Notes: generated from the letters alone by a model not told the origin. A DNA stretch of 63,073 nt from Anaerolineales bacterium (GCA_030606845.1 JAUWFP010000001.1:1-63073), one strand, 5' to 3'. Positions 16,255 to 25,956 are shown, numbered from the stretch's first letter. Program-made: numbers and translations.

Positions 16255-17151
16255 TCAGACAATGCCTTCACTAGTAAGGAGGATCAGCGTGGGGAGGATC
16301 GTCACCAAGATGCTGGCCAGCAGGATGACTACCGAGGTAAGCAGGGTTACTTTGATCCTGGCTCGGTTGCCCTCCTCAACGATCTCCAGCTTCAAGCTCT
16401 GCCGCATGGCCGCGGCCCGAATCTGGAAGGGCTCGACCAGGCTCTGCCCCTTCTGGATAGCCACTGTCACCATCCCCAGGAACTCATCAAACTGGGGCGT
16501 CCTGGGCAGATCCCGGTGGACCTCCTGCGTGGCTTCCAGGATGGATCGTCCCATGCTGATGCTGGAAGCCAGCCTTCCGCAAGCCTCGCCGAACAACCCT
16601 ACGTGCCGCGTCTGCGCCACCGCGTCGGCGATGTCCGCCCCGGAGCGCAGGAAGAGAGCGATGCGATCGAGCCCGAAACCCATTTCCTTCAACAGCCGCT
16701 CCCTGCGCCTCCGGATGGTTTGGTTTACAACTCGATCCGGCAATGTGAATCCATACACGGCGCCCAGCGTGGCTAGTAGGGCGGATCCAAGGGGTATCAA
16801 TCGTACATTAAGCAACAACTCTACGGCGAAGCTGATCCCCAGCGCTATCGCCACATTGACGAGAGACAGGTACATCCTGCGGGTATGGAACTCCGCCGCG
16901 GAGCTGTAGATAAACCCGGAGCGGCGCAGCCGGTCGAGAAAGTTCTCCCCTTCCGGCTTGATCTTGTGGCTCAGATCGATCAGCAAGGCCTGTAGGATGG
17001 TCCCCTCGGCCAGGCCAACCAACCGAGGCCCGCTATCGGTTCCTCGGATGCGCTTGAAAGCCGAATGTGGCATGGCGAAGGAGACCACCATCATGAATAG
17101 GCCAAAGCCCGCCATGGCAGACAGCAACAGGGAGATCAGCGTATTAGTCAT
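16255..17151 (-). CDS. tadC: TadC-like inner-membrane platform protein (T2SS F family)
   Basis: The 298-aa protein has N-terminal, central and C-terminal hydrophobic segments flanking a cytoplasmic helical domain. That domain contains LPDRVVNQTIRRRRERLLKEM and GRSILEATQEV, the T2SSF domain pattern of TadC. With TadB it forms the membrane platform that transmits motion from the TadA ATPase to pilin assembly. It lies 9 bases downstream of tadB in the same direction. Confidence 0.85.
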   Translation of the reverse strand: MTNTLISLLLSAMAGFGLFMMVVSFAMPHSAFKRIRGTDSGPRLVGLAEGTILQALLIDLSHKIKPEGENFLDRLRRSGFIYSSAAEFHTRRMYLSLVNVAIALGISFAVELLLNVRLIPLGSALLATLGAVYGFTLPDRVVNQTIRRRRERLLKEMGFGLDRIALFLRSGADIADAVAQTRHVGLFGEACGRLASSISMGRSILEATQEVHRDLPRTPQFDEFLGMVTVAIQKGQSLVEPFQIRAAAMRQSLKLEIVEEGNRARIKVTLLTSVVILLASILVTILPTLILLTSEGIV

Positions 17152-17160
17152 CAGAACTCC

Positions 17161-18108
17161 TCAGGCCTCCTCGATCTCGAGCACCCTGGCGACTTTCGCC
17201 AGCGCTTGCGTACTCAGCAAGAACCCCACCAGCGCCAGCAGATATGCTGCCATCTGAATCAACTCTCCGCTCGGCGACGCATAGATCTGCGCCAGCGCGG
17301 GCGAGGAGAAGCGCAAGAGGGCCACAAGGATCACCGGGGCGACCGCTACGATGCGCATCTGGTTGCGCACACCGGAGAGCTCGGAGTGCATGCGCCTGCG
17401 CTCGCTGGCGGTCTCACGGATGGTGGTGCTCAGCGGGCTCAGGATCTGCTGCAGCGGGATCGTGGCGCCGCGTTTGGACCACACGGCGAGGGTGTCGACG
17501 AGCAGGTCAAGCGAGTAGCTCCGCCGCGCCCGCTGCACCTCCTCGAAAGCCCCATGGATGCTCGCTCCCGAGGTGATCTGGCCGGTAATGTAGACGAAGT
17601 CCTCCTTTGCGACCCAAGGGGCCATCTCCGCCGCGTGGCTCATCGCTCCTTTGAGGGAGCCGTAGAGCTGGGCGCCCACGCCGAGCCGATCGCACATGTC
17701 CGCCAGTACCTCCTCGTACTCGATACGTTTGCCGTTCCTCCTTTGGTACAGCCATTGGACATACAGGATCAGGCCGATGAACCCCATCAAGATCGACACG
17801 CCGATCGCGCCCGTCAACAGGAAGGTGGCCAGAAAGGCCAGGAGGTCGATTATGAGTCCGACCCTGATAAACCCGGTCGGCGTCACCGGCAGGTCTGCCT
17901 GAGCAATGGCGGCGGCGAGTCCCTGTTTGCGGAAGGTCTTCAGGGGACCTTCGCCGGGATCAGCGGGGAACTGTCTGACCCCCTCGTTTTCCCCCGTCAG
18001 GCGCGCTATACGGTCGAAGCCGACGGGCTTGCGCTTATGGGTCAACGACAGGACGATGAGGAAGACACCCACAGCTCCGAGGAAGGACAAAAAGATGCTA
18101 GTGAGCAT
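17161..18108 (-). CDS. tadB: TadB-like inner-membrane platform protein (T2SS F family)
   Basis: The 315-aa protein has hydrophobic helices at the N-terminus, around residues 90-125 and at the C-terminus. The cytoplasmic T2SSF domain lies between, with RIEYEEVLADMCDRL and an STTIRETASERRRMHSELS segment. This is the partner of TadC, and the order tadA-tadB-tadC is conserved in Tad loci. It starts 14 bases after the tadA stop. Confidence 0.85.
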   Translation of the reverse strand: MLTSIFLSFLGAVGVFLIVLSLTHKRKPVGFDRIARLTGENEGVRQFPADPGEGPLKTFRKQGLAAAIAQADLPVTPTGFIRVGLIIDLLAFLATFLLTGAIGVSILMGFIGLILYVQWLYQRRNGKRIEYEEVLADMCDRLGVGAQLYGSLKGAMSHAAEMAPWVAKEDFVYITGQITSGASIHGAFEEVQRARRSYSLDLLVDTLAVWSKRGATIPLQQILSPLSTTIRETASERRRMHSELSGVRNQMRIVAVAPVILVALLRFSSPALAQIYASPSGELIQMAAYLLALVGFLLSTQALAKVARVLEIEEA

Positions 18109-18122
18109 TGGTCACCCCTCCT

Positions 18123-19553
18123 TCACGAAGGTTCCATCATGGCCTCGGTCATGCCGACCTCCCGCAGCGCAGCAGCGTGCGTCGAGGCTGTCAGGGGACC
18201 GTCCAACTTCCGGCCGTCGTGCCGGTAGATGGCCTGCATCTCGGGTTCATAGGTCCCGCCCTTCTGGATCACCTCGCCGGTTAGCTCGGCGATGGTGCGC
18301 ACGCGCCGTACCGTCCGACCGTTATTTCGGGTGACCTCCAGCGAGACGGCGATGTCCAGCGTGGAAGCGACCATATGGGCGGCTCTCCAGGTGTCCAGGA
18401 AACGGCCCCGGACGCTCTGGGCTAGCATGAGGAAGATCCGCCCGAAGAGTTCCTCGACGCCATACGCGTGGATGCTGGTCAATCCGTTCTTATGCCCCGT
18501 GTTCAAGGCGTTGAGCAGGTCGAAGACCTCCGCGCCGCGCGCCTCGCCCAACGTCAGGGCGTCCGGACGGTGGCGCAGCGCCAGCTTGACCAGGTCTTCC
18601 TGGTTGATGGGCGGCACGCCCTCCAGTGATTCGGGGCGCGTCCGCAGGTAAAGCACGTTGTTGGGTTTGTCCTCATGGGGGTGCAGGACGATCTCAGGCG
18701 TGTCCTCGATGATCAGGAGACGCTTCCCCCTGGGGATCTTGCGGCCAAGGGCCATGAGCAACGTCGTCTTGCCTGACCCCGTCGGCCCGACGGCCACGAT
18801 GTTCAACCCCGCCAGCACGGCGCCGTGCAAATAGGCCGCCGCCTCAGGAGAGAGCATACCGACCGTCTCCCCCTCCAGCAAGGTGCTGTAATCTGGGATT
18901 CCGTGTTCTTCGTCCCACATCTTCACCGCGTTCCCGTCTGTATGTACCATGTCCTCCAGGTTGATTTCCCGAGCCCTGGGAATGCGGATCACGGCCGTCG
19001 GCCAGGGCGTGGCGATCGGGTGTGTGACCACCCCGATGCGCTCCTTTCCCGGCAGGACAGCGTCGGCGATGGGCATGACCATGTTGACCTGGCGGTTGGA
19101 GTCAGCGATGCCCCGGTTGAGCATCTCGAGCAGCCGGTCCGGGGATTCGAAGTGTATGTCCGTCGCCTCCCACCCGCCCCCGCGGTAGACCATCACCTCG
19201 TCCGGGCCGTTAACGGCGATGTCTTCCACCGTCTCGTCGTCCAGCAATGGCTCCAGCGGCCCCATCCCCAGCAGGTCAGCTAGCACCCGGCTGACGAACA
19301 AATCCGGTTCGACGGGAATCCTCTCCCGGTTCTCCCGCAGGGCCTGGTCGTTGAAGGAGATGTAGACCTGGCTGGCCAACCTCGTGGCCTCGTCTGTGAC
19401 TCTCGGTCCAGCTACGCCCAGCTGGTCCGGTGTGAAGGTTTCAGTTAACCGCCGCCGCACCATGGCGAGCGCCTCCTGGTAGGGGTCCTGGCCCACTACC
19501 GCTATGTCCGCCGTTTTAATGGCGAATTCCTCCTCAAAGTATGTCTGTCCCAA
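18123..19553 (-). CDS. tadA: TadA/CpaF pilus assembly ATPase
   Basis: The protein is a type II/IV secretion ATPase that powers pilus polymerisation. It has Walker A GPTGSGKTT, the Asp box LLIIEDTPEI, a Walker B region RHRPDALTLGEARGAE and the His box NGLTSIHA. The frame is open from an ATG at 19676, but that start lies 82 bases inside tadZ. A TTG at 19553 has GAGGAG seven bases upstream and gives 476 aa, so I prefer it; a GTG at 19595 touching the tadZ stop is a third option. Confidence 0.92.
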   Translation of the reverse strand: MGQTYFEEEFAIKTADIAVVGQDPYQEALAMVRRRLTETFTPDQLGVAGPRVTDEATRLASQVYISFNDQALRENRERIPVEPDLFVSRVLADLLGMGPLEPLLDDETVEDIAVNGPDEVMVYRGGGWEATDIHFESPDRLLEMLNRGIADSNRQVNMVMPIADAVLPGKERIGVVTHPIATPWPTAVIRIPRAREINLEDMVHTDGNAVKMWDEEHGIPDYSTLLEGETVGMLSPEAAAYLHGAVLAGLNIVAVGPTGSGKTTLLMALGRKIPRGKRLLIIEDTPEIVLHPHEDKPNNVLYLRTRPESLEGVPPINQEDLVKLALRHRPDALTLGEARGAEVFDLLNALNTGHKNGLTSIHAYGVEELFGRIFLMLAQSVRGRFLDTWRAAHMVASTLDIAVSLEVTRNNGRTVRRVRTIAELTGEVIQKGGTYEPEMQAIYRHDGRKLDGPLTASTHAAALREVGMTEAMMEPS

Positions 19554-19594
19554 CGCTAAACTCCTCGAATATCTGTAGCCGTGAACAACAGGCA

Positions 19595-20980
19595 CTAGTC
19601 GTATGCCTTTGTGCGTAGCTTTCGAAAGAGACCGAAGCCGCGTTTTACCCGTCCGTTCCTCATCCGTTCCACCCATGCCGCGCCGATGGGTGGGTAGAAC
19701 TGCGCCGCCAGCTCGGCGATCGCCTGGAGGGTGGCCTCCGTCTGAGGTGGATTCCTGCGCTCGTTGGCGTATTTGGCGATGTAGGAGATGCCCTCGTTGC
19801 CGGCTCGGGTGACGTTCCCCGTGGTGTCAAGCGGGAGGATGCCCAGCGCCGAGACCTTGGCGAAATTGGCAGCCTCCTGCAGCGAGACCCCCAGGTTCTC
19901 CTGCCACTTGTTTATCACCAAGCCGAAGCGTTGGACGTTGATCCCGACCCGCGGGACCACGCTCTGATGGACGCCCTCTCTTACGTCGGCGATGCTGGTC
20001 ATGTCAGGCTCGCAGACTACCAGGATGTAATCGACCTCATGCAGTACTCCCTGATGGAGACCCACATTCACCGAGCTTCCCGGGTCGGCGATGACGAAGT
20101 CATAATTCCTGGATAGTAGGGGCAGCAGAAAGCGGGCGAATTCGACGCCGGCTTCGCCGGCCAAGTGCTCATGCCGCGACTGCTCCATGTTCGTCACACC
20201 GGCCAGCACCTTTAGATTGGGCGCTCCCTTCACCGCCGCCATGAGCCCATCGATGCGCTGGGGCAGGTCGACCTCGAGTGAGGCGTGCCCCTTGCTCGTG
20301 TGATATGCAGAGGCGGCGTTGAGGATCCCGTAGGGCGCGTCCAAGTTGAGTCGCAGGCGCACGTGCCCTCCGTTCATGTTGGCATCCACCAGGGCTACCT
20401 TCCGACCGCCGACGGCAGCCAGCGTCACGGCGAGCTCGCAGGCGATGGTCGTCTTTCCTACGCCGCCTTTCGGGGCCCACACCCCGATGACCTGGCGCTG
20501 CCATGCGCTGCCACCGGTGGCCGCTGTAGCGGCGCGAATGGTTTCCGGGGCGCCGGCTCCCCACGCGCCTTTTCCCCACTGCGCCTCAAGCGCATTGAAT
20601 TGGGTCGGTAGCTCGTCGCAGATCCTCTCGATCGTACCTCTGTTCATCGGCAGGCTGAAAACTGCGTCAAGGTGGACTTCGAGCATAGCCTCCATCTTTC
20701 GGGATCCCGCCTGCGCCAGACCTACAATGACGAGAGGGAACTTCGCCTCATGTCGTAAGCTCAGCACGTCGGCCAGGTTGTATCCATCGACCTCGGCGTC
20801 GACCAGGACGAGCTGCGGCCGCATCTGATCGAGCATACGCTGGGCGCTGCCCTTCTCGAAGATGGGCAGGGTCGTGATCACGCGGACCGGGCGGTCAGTG
20901 GCTACGTGAAGCTCGCCGAGGAGCTGCTGACCCAGTTCCGGTCGGGTGAAGGCGAGCGAGCTGATATATTCAAGTTCCAT
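19595..20980 (-). CDS. tadZ: TadZ/CpaE pilus localisation ATPase (ParA/MinD family)
   Basis: The start is ATG 20980 (MELEYISS), eight bases after GGAG; an upstream ATG at 21034 is less likely. The 461-aa protein has an N-terminal atypical receiver-like domain (LVLVDAEVDGYN). The C-terminal ParA/MinD ATPase domain has the deviant Walker A APKGGVGKTT, VALVDANMNGG and FVIADPGSS. TadZ places the Tad apparatus at a cell pole or focus. It follows cpaB by 20 bases. Confidence 0.88.
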   Translation of the reverse strand: MELEYISSLAFTRPELGQQLLGELHVATDRPVRVITTLPIFEKGSAQRMLDQMRPQLVLVDAEVDGYNLADVLSLRHEAKFPLVIVGLAQAGSRKMEAMLEVHLDAVFSLPMNRGTIERICDELPTQFNALEAQWGKGAWGAGAPETIRAATAATGGSAWQRQVIGVWAPKGGVGKTTIACELAVTLAAVGGRKVALVDANMNGGHVRLRLNLDAPYGILNAASAYHTSKGHASLEVDLPQRIDGLMAAVKGAPNLKVLAGVTNMEQSRHEHLAGEAGVEFARFLLPLLSRNYDFVIADPGSSVNVGLHQGVLHEVDYILVVCEPDMTSIADVREGVHQSVVPRVGINVQRFGLVINKWQENLGVSLQEAANFAKVSALGILPLDTTGNVTRAGNEGISYIAKYANERRNPPQTEATLQAIAELAAQFYPPIGAAWVERMRNGRVKRGFGLFRKLRTKAYD

Positions 20981-21054
20981 AGTCGGCGCTCCTGGAGGGT
21001 ATCTCCAATGCTGGGAGCCTCCTGAGAATGCCATACCGCATCACCATCGAATCT

Positions 21055-22083
21055 CTACGGTGTGGTCGTGGTCGCCATCGGGCTGGCCGTCGCCTTCTGC
21101 ACTGCCGTCGGCGTGGGAGTCGGCGCCAGCGCCTCCCGGTCGGCGTAGAACAAGTCGAGCAGGTCCTGGAGAGAAGCGCCCATGGTGGGACTGTCGATCT
21201 CGCCCTCGGCCAGCGGCGACAGGATCCCGATTTGAAGGATACCGGCACTGGAAGCCATGGTGACCATTTCGAAAGTATCGCGTGGGATGATGACCTCGAG
21301 CCCGATGACGTCCCCCAGTTCGATCGTCGTGTCACCCGCCGAGGTGAAGGAGGTCACATTCCGCTCCCGGATCACCCTCACCACAGGCGCCCCGTGCACG
21401 ATCACCTTGGCCAACGGCTCGCGGATGTCTGGTAGAGGGGTCGGCGTTGGTATCGCCGTCGGTGTTTCCTCGTCCAGGGGAAGGTCGACCCCACTTTCCT
21501 CGGCCAGCTCCTCTAGCAATTTCTCAGGCGAGGCGCTGACCGGGTTGATGAAGCCTCCAGCGCTTGGTGGCCTCGGCATGAGCTCAGCTCGATTCATCAC
21601 TACAGGGTCACTTATCTGGTCGATGGCCACCGCCAGATCCACCCGATCTCCGGCAGAGACGCTTTCCGGCGCGGTACCCCGGGTCGAGATCACCACCAAC
21701 ATCAAATTGGGGTCGTCCATCCCCAGGCGGACCAGACGGGCTGCGGCCGGGTTGTCCGGTGCGACGACCGAGCTTAGCAGGATAGGCTCGAACTTGAGCA
21801 CATCCTGGATGAGAATGCCGCCCGAAGCCCTCATAGACTCCAGGTCTTCGGGTTTCATCAGAGACTGGAGAATGGGCCTGGCGGAGGTTTTGAGCTGAAC
21901 TGGCACCAGCACTAGTAGTTCATCGGGGATGTCCATCAATCTGGTCCCAGCCGGGATGTCCTCCCGTGCCGCTACTACCAGGGAGGGGGTGGGCGCCAGG
22001 ACTGAGTTCATCAAGAAGATGGCTCCTCCGCCGATCAGGGCGAACACCAAACCGACTACGAGCATGAAGCGATTGAATCTCAT
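21055..22083 (-). CDS. cpaB: CpaB/RcpC pilus assembly protein with SAF domain
   Basis: The 342-aa protein has one N-terminal membrane helix (MLVVGLVFALIGGGAIFLM). It is followed by SLVVAAREDIPAGTRLM, the start of the SAF domain typical of CpaB/RcpC, and a C-terminal Thr/Pro-rich tail (ATPTPTAVQKATASPM). In diderms CpaB works with the secretin, which is absent here. In a single-membrane cell it may bind peptidoglycan along the pilus path. Confidence 0.85.
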   Translation of the reverse strand: MRFNRFMLVVGLVFALIGGGAIFLMNSVLAPTPSLVVAAREDIPAGTRLMDIPDELLVLVPVQLKTSARPILQSLMKPEDLESMRASGGILIQDVLKFEPILLSSVVAPDNPAAARLVRLGMDDPNLMLVVISTRGTAPESVSAGDRVDLAVAIDQISDPVVMNRAELMPRPPSAGGFINPVSASPEKLLEELAEESGVDLPLDEETPTAIPTPTPLPDIREPLAKVIVHGAPVVRVIRERNVTSFTSAGDTTIELGDVIGLEVIIPRDTFEMVTMASSAGILQIGILSPLAEGEIDSPTMGASLQDLLDLFYADREALAPTPTPTAVQKATASPMATTTTP

Positions 22084-22122
22084 GATTCCGCGGCCTCCTC
22101 TTCCATGTCCGTTTTTCTGACC

Positions 22123-22419
22123 TCACCAAAAACGAGCCTTGATCTTCTCGGTCACCCCTTCCAGCACAAGCCTCAGGGTCTCCAGCTGCATCGGGGACAG
22201 GTCGCTCACATCCGAAACCTCCAAGGCAATCCACCCACGTGTGAACCATTCCAATCCCTGCCCCGCATCCAGAGCCCTGCTGAGATCCCGCGCTCGGGCG
22301 GAGGCGATGGCTGTCGAACAACCCGTCACCTGCTGAATGGCTTCCCCGAGCGACACGACCCACTCGGGCGTCTCCCCAAGCGCCTGCAGGTGGTCCCGGA
22401 TAGTGGGCTTTCCTCGCAT
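22123..22419 (-). CDS. Small protein between parB and cpaB, unknown function
   Basis: The 98-aa acidic helical protein begins MRGKPTIRDHLQALGETPEW and contains a CSTAIASARARDLSRAL helix. No family is recognised. It lies 5 bases after parB and 40 bases before cpaB in the same direction, so it bridges the partition and pilus parts of the operon. Confidence 0.65.
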   Translation of the reverse strand: MRGKPTIRDHLQALGETPEWVVSLGEAIQQVTGCSTAIASARARDLSRALDAGQGLEWFTRGWIALEVSDVSDLSPMQLETLRLVLEGVTEKIKARFW

Positions 22420-22424
22420 GGGTC

Positions 22425-23663
22425 CTACGCCTCGAAGAAGATCGTCTGGAGAAATCCTGCCACCTCTGGATCCTCCTCGCCTGCGATCAGACCGCGCGCC
22501 CGCTCAAGGGTGTCAAGATGTCTCTGGATGACACTTTTGATCCTCCGGTTTCCGGCAGCCCTGGAGGCGAGCTCCAGAGATCGTGACGTCTCGCCGCCGG
22601 CAGCCGCGTGGACGCAGGCCATGGTGAGGGTGGCGTAGTCGGTCTTCATTCTGAGGGCGGTCCTAGTCAGGCGGTGGGCGATGGACTTCGAGGCGCCTGT
22701 GCGGTTCGAGAGCGCCAGCAGGCTGTCCTCGTCCTCCGGATCCGGGATGCGCGGTGAGACCTTGTTCTTCTGCGAGTTCTTGGAATTAGCCCTGTTCGCC
22801 CTGGCGCCAGCCTTCCCAGCTGCAGGTCTCACTTGTCTTTGATTGGGGTCGTCAGCGTTTTTATCGACTGCCTCCACAAATCCCATCGCCAACTTCGCTG
22901 CGGCGATAGGTTCGACACCGCTTTCCACCATCTGTCGGAAGGTTGCAGCTTGAGGTTGCGATGCCTTTCCAAGGATAGTCGCCAGTTCCATCTGGGTAGT
23001 TTCCGGGATCCCCTTGAAGAGCGGCTGCATCTCCTGAACGGCTCGGGGCGCCATGCCTTCGGCGAAGCACCTTCGCAGGACAGGGGTGCTCTTCTCGTAG
23101 GCGCTGATAAGGCTTGACACGGTGCCGAAGGGAAGTCCGCTTCGTCTCGCCATATTTCGCAGGCTCAAACTCGGATCGCTCCCTTTCAATGCCATCAAGC
23201 TCAGGGCTTTCTCGTACGCAGTGAGCTCGCGATGTCCCAGGTTCTCCGCCAGGGCGAATGCCTGGATGTCGTCCTCCTCTTTGGCGATGATGGCGTCGAT
23301 GGTTTCCTGACCTGCGAGACGAGCGGCGGCTAAGCGCCTGTGCCCTGCGATGGGGCGATAGCGGCTCGGCTCGCCCAATCTGGCGGACAACTTCTCCAGG
23401 TAGATCGGTTCGAGCACGCCGTGGTTCTTGACGCTCTCGAGTAGCTCGGCGTCCTTTGGGAACCTCTCCGGATCAAAGGTGACGAGCCGGCTTTGGTGGG
23501 GCGAGTCCTCGGCGATGTTCTCGATGGGGACGGGCATGTGCGATCGTTCCAGCCTAAAGCCCTCTTCCCTTCTGGTTTCAGCGTGACCCAGACCGCCAAA
23601 TCCCCCCTCCTCCAGAGAGAGTTCCTCCAGCAGGCTTTCGGGCGCAGCTTCCCTACGCGCCAT
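22425..23663 (-). CDS. parB: ParB-family partition protein
   Basis: The 412-aa protein has the ParB/Srx CTPase core. It shows ESVKNHGVLEPIYLEKL, then IAGHRRLAAARLAG (a GERR-type motif as GHRR), then FALAENLGHRELTAYEKALS, the ParB pattern that leads into a helix-turn-helix (LPFGTVSSLISAYEKS). It overlaps parA by 11 bases. With ParA it should segregate a replicon or position a complex. The C-terminal half is long and basic. No convincing parS palindrome was found nearby. Confidence 0.85.
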   Translation of the reverse strand: MARREAAPESLLEELSLEEGGFGGLGHAETRREEGFRLERSHMPVPIENIAEDSPHQSRLVTFDPERFPKDAELLESVKNHGVLEPIYLEKLSARLGEPSRYRPIAGHRRLAAARLAGQETIDAIIAKEEDDIQAFALAENLGHRELTAYEKALSLMALKGSDPSLSLRNMARRSGLPFGTVSSLISAYEKSTPVLRRCFAEGMAPRAVQEMQPLFKGIPETTQMELATILGKASQPQAATFRQMVESGVEPIAAAKLAMGFVEAVDKNADDPNQRQVRPAAGKAGARANRANSKNSQKNKVSPRIPDPEDEDSLLALSNRTGASKSIAHRLTRTALRMKTDYATLTMACVHAAAGGETSRSLELASRAAGNRRIKSVIQRHLDTLERARGLIAGEEDPEVAGFLQTIFFEA

Positions 23664-24543
23664 GTGCTGCCTCCGCGGGGTATTGCAGCGCTTCAGCCAA
23701 TTCAGCTGATCGACCGTCTTCCCGCATTACCTTCTCATCTTCACTAATCATAAGGAGTGGCACGTCCTCTCTTGCTTCTGCTTCCTCGGTTGACCCCTGG
23801 AAGATGAATTGACAGATACCATCCATGGTGGACTCGAACCGCTTGGGGAATTTGCCGTAACGCCAGCGGCCGCGCAGGATGATCCGGGAGTAGGGCAGAC
23901 CTGGTAGCACCTCAAATCCCATCGCGATAAGCGCCTCGCTGGCCCGGAGCTTGCGCTGCCACCGTTCCAGTTCTCGGGCTTCCCAGTTGGCGTTCCCGAT
24001 TCCTATTGGTATGAGTGCTCCCTTCCGTTGGTGATTATGGAGGGCCACTTTCAGCGTGTTGATTGTCGGCCTGGCCGTCTGCTGGGAGAGCATGACCGGG
24101 ATGAGCACAATATCGGCGGCGACGATCCCTATCGCTACAAGAGAGGGATGGGTCCCCGTGTCAATGATCACTATCGTGTTGTCGGGGAGGGTGGCACTTT
24201 CGAGTGAGTAATTCAGCGATCTGAGAGGTGGGTTTGCGTTCGCGAGGTCGGCCAGATCTGCGTCCCCGGGCACAACAAAGATCCTTTCGTCGTGCCGGCT
24301 CCGCCGTGCCGCCTCGCTCATGAGCTCACCGGAAGGGATGCCTTCAACCTCCAATCGGAGCACGTCGACCAGGGTGGGCGGGTCGATCTGACCGCCAAGG
24401 AGGATGGATGATGCGCCTCCCTGGGGATCCATGTCAATGACGACGATCTCAAGGTCTTCTCTGTCCGCAAGATAACGGGCGAGCATGGCGGCGATGGTTG
24501 TCTTACCGACACCACCTTTCATGGATGTGACTGTGACGACCAT
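23653..24543 (-). CDS. parA: ParA-family partition ATPase
   Basis: The ATG at 24543 (MVVTVTSMKGG) is preferred over the one at 24558. The protein of about 296 aa has the deviant Walker A KGGVGKTT at the very N-terminus, switch/Walker B VVIDMDPQGGAS and NTIVIIDTGTHPS, the usual ParA fold without an N-terminal HTH (type Ib-like, or TadZ-like). It is the first gene of the 13-kb minus-strand block that runs into the tad genes. Its upstream region carries two strong dyads at 24789-24822. Confidence 0.88.
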   Translation of the reverse strand: MVVTVTSMKGGVGKTTIAAMLARYLADREDLEIVVIDMDPQGGASSILLGGQIDPPTLVDVLRLEVEGIPSGELMSEAARRSRHDERIFVVPGDADLADLANANPPLRSLNYSLESATLPDNTIVIIDTGTHPSLVAIGIVAADIVLIPVMLSQQTARPTINTLKVALHNHQRKGALIPIGIGNANWEARELERWQRKLRASEALIAMGFEVLPGLPYSRIILRGRWRYGKFPKRFESTMDGICQFIFQGSTEEAEAREDVPLLMISEDEKVMREDGRSAELAEALQYPAEAAHGA

Positions 24544-24788
24544 GCACTCTCCAATCATTAGATGGAACTGAGGTGGAGGAGCTGCTCACTGGATCACGAT
24601 CTCATTCTTGTATATGTGATGCAGTGGGAAATCGTCCGGATTCCTCCTCGTAGAGGTGACTATAGCACCATGGAGGGACACTGTGCGTTAGGTGATCGTT
24701 ATTTGGGTGTGGGAATGCGGGATGGTCTGCGGGTGGAGACCTATTCCAGAATGGTAGAGCTCACTCTATGCTTTTTTGGTTTATCCGG

Positions 24789-24822
24789 TGTATGTATACA
24801 TACAAATGTGACGTCATTCACA
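24789..24822. promoter_or_regulatory. Adjacent 16-bp palindrome and CRP/FNR-type dyad upstream of parA
   Basis: TGTATGTATACATACA (24789-24804) is a perfect 16-bp palindrome. Two bases later TGTGACGTCATTCACA (24807-24822) matches the CRP-family consensus TGTGA-N6-TCACA exactly. They lie about 250 bases ahead of parA. Autoregulation by the partition proteins or control by a CRP/FNR regulator are both possible. Confidence 0.5.
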
Positions 24823-25553
24823 AAGCACGGCTATATCTGGACAGGCACATCGTTCTCAAGGGATCTCTCCGGAGCTCCCTACGATCTCCATTCTATGGTA
24901 ATCGGATCGGTTAAATAGAACCACGTGATCTTCGAAGGGGAAGGGGATTCCTTACAAGTCTGTCCTTATCGAGAGCATTGTTCGAAACATGACAAGCGGG
25001 AGTCAGTACGAAGAAACTCAGCAGCTTGAGAAGCAAGATAATGTCAACCAACAATGATATGAAGGTCACCCATTTTGATTATGGTGTTCGCAAGAAAGGA
25101 GTAGCTACGACATCAGCGGATGTATTACGAAGTCACACAGATTGCAAACCAATTTTATGTGAGCATCAACATGAATAATGTTTCCAATGTGAATTAAGAT
25201 ATAAGTCGGCCTGTTTTACCTTGGGGCCTCTTTCCTCCTGTATATAAGGAAGCGTCTTATTTGAGTCTGGTCATCTCAAGCGACCAATTTTCCCCTGAAA
25301 ATCCCCGGCCTTCAGATTATTTTTCCATGCTTTGTCTGACAGCCCTTCCCAGCCTGGGGTGAGATGCGCAGTCAATTTCATATCTTAGATTGAGGGCTCC
25401 AGCCGGATAATCTTCTTCGTGCAGGAACGCAATCTTCCTCTATCATCTGCTTGCAACTAACGATGGAGTAACGCGAGATTCCTTGACTTCAGGGGTCTCT
25501 ACGTCTAAGATGCAAGAACCAATAAATCAGTGAGCAACAAAATACGTTCGAAA

Positions 25554-25599
25554 ATTCCGCCCCGAAGCGGTGCTTTGCGTTTGAGTTGCGGGGCGGAAT
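25554..25599. repeat. 11-bp inverted repeat, hairpin of unknown role
   Basis: ATTCCGCCCCG (25554-25564) and CGGGGCGGAAT (25589-25599) are perfect inverted copies separated by 24 bases, which themselves contain a small AAGC/GCTT dyad. CTTCTTT follows on the plus strand. It could terminate a plus-strand transcript or fold as part of a non-coding RNA. Confidence 0.45.
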
Positions 25600-25956
25600 C
25601 TTCTTTAAGCCAGGTCCGTACATGGAAGCGCAACATGAGCAGAGCTACCCAGAAACGCCGCACAATTCATGAAGGTAGTCTCACTTCAAAGGTCCGGTAG
25701 ATCCCAGGACAACTCAAAGGTGGTCCAGTATGATGCGATAGTTTGGGGTTTTGGTCATCGCTAGATTACCGCGTTGAAGTAAAGAAGGATGACCGAGGGT
25801 ACCATTGATGGGGTCGCCGTGATGAATAATTAGATGATGATCCAGCCGTTCATTTGACCTTATCCCGCGTGAGAAATCCGCACTCGGCGGATGGGTTATC
25901 TCGCACAACCTCATGGACAACATAAGATAAGAACGGAGGCCCGGTCGGGTTCACAT

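Noticed and set aside
17206..18228. 340-codon plus-strand frame opposite tadB
   Set aside because: It is a GC-rich antisense shadow of tadB, rich in Arg, Gln and His, with no RBS or domain. Several other long frames opposite the tad and parB genes are the same kind of artefact.
24562..24918. 118-codon plus-strand open frame upstream of parA
   Set aside because: It has no ribosome-binding site, its composition does not look coding, and it runs through the two operator-like dyads. It is most likely intergenic.
24922..24927. CACGTG core as a parS site
   Set aside because: The flanks do not form the GTTTCACGTGAAAC-type palindrome. Other CACGTG copies are single and inside genes.
25041..25178. 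45-codon plus-strand frame in the gene-free region
   Set aside because: The RBS is weak and a frame of this length is expected by chance. It was left out of the gene list.
25714..25923. 69-codon minus-strand open frame in the gene-free region
   Set aside because: No RBS precedes the ATG and no recognisable domain is present. The terminator at 25957 lies just beyond.
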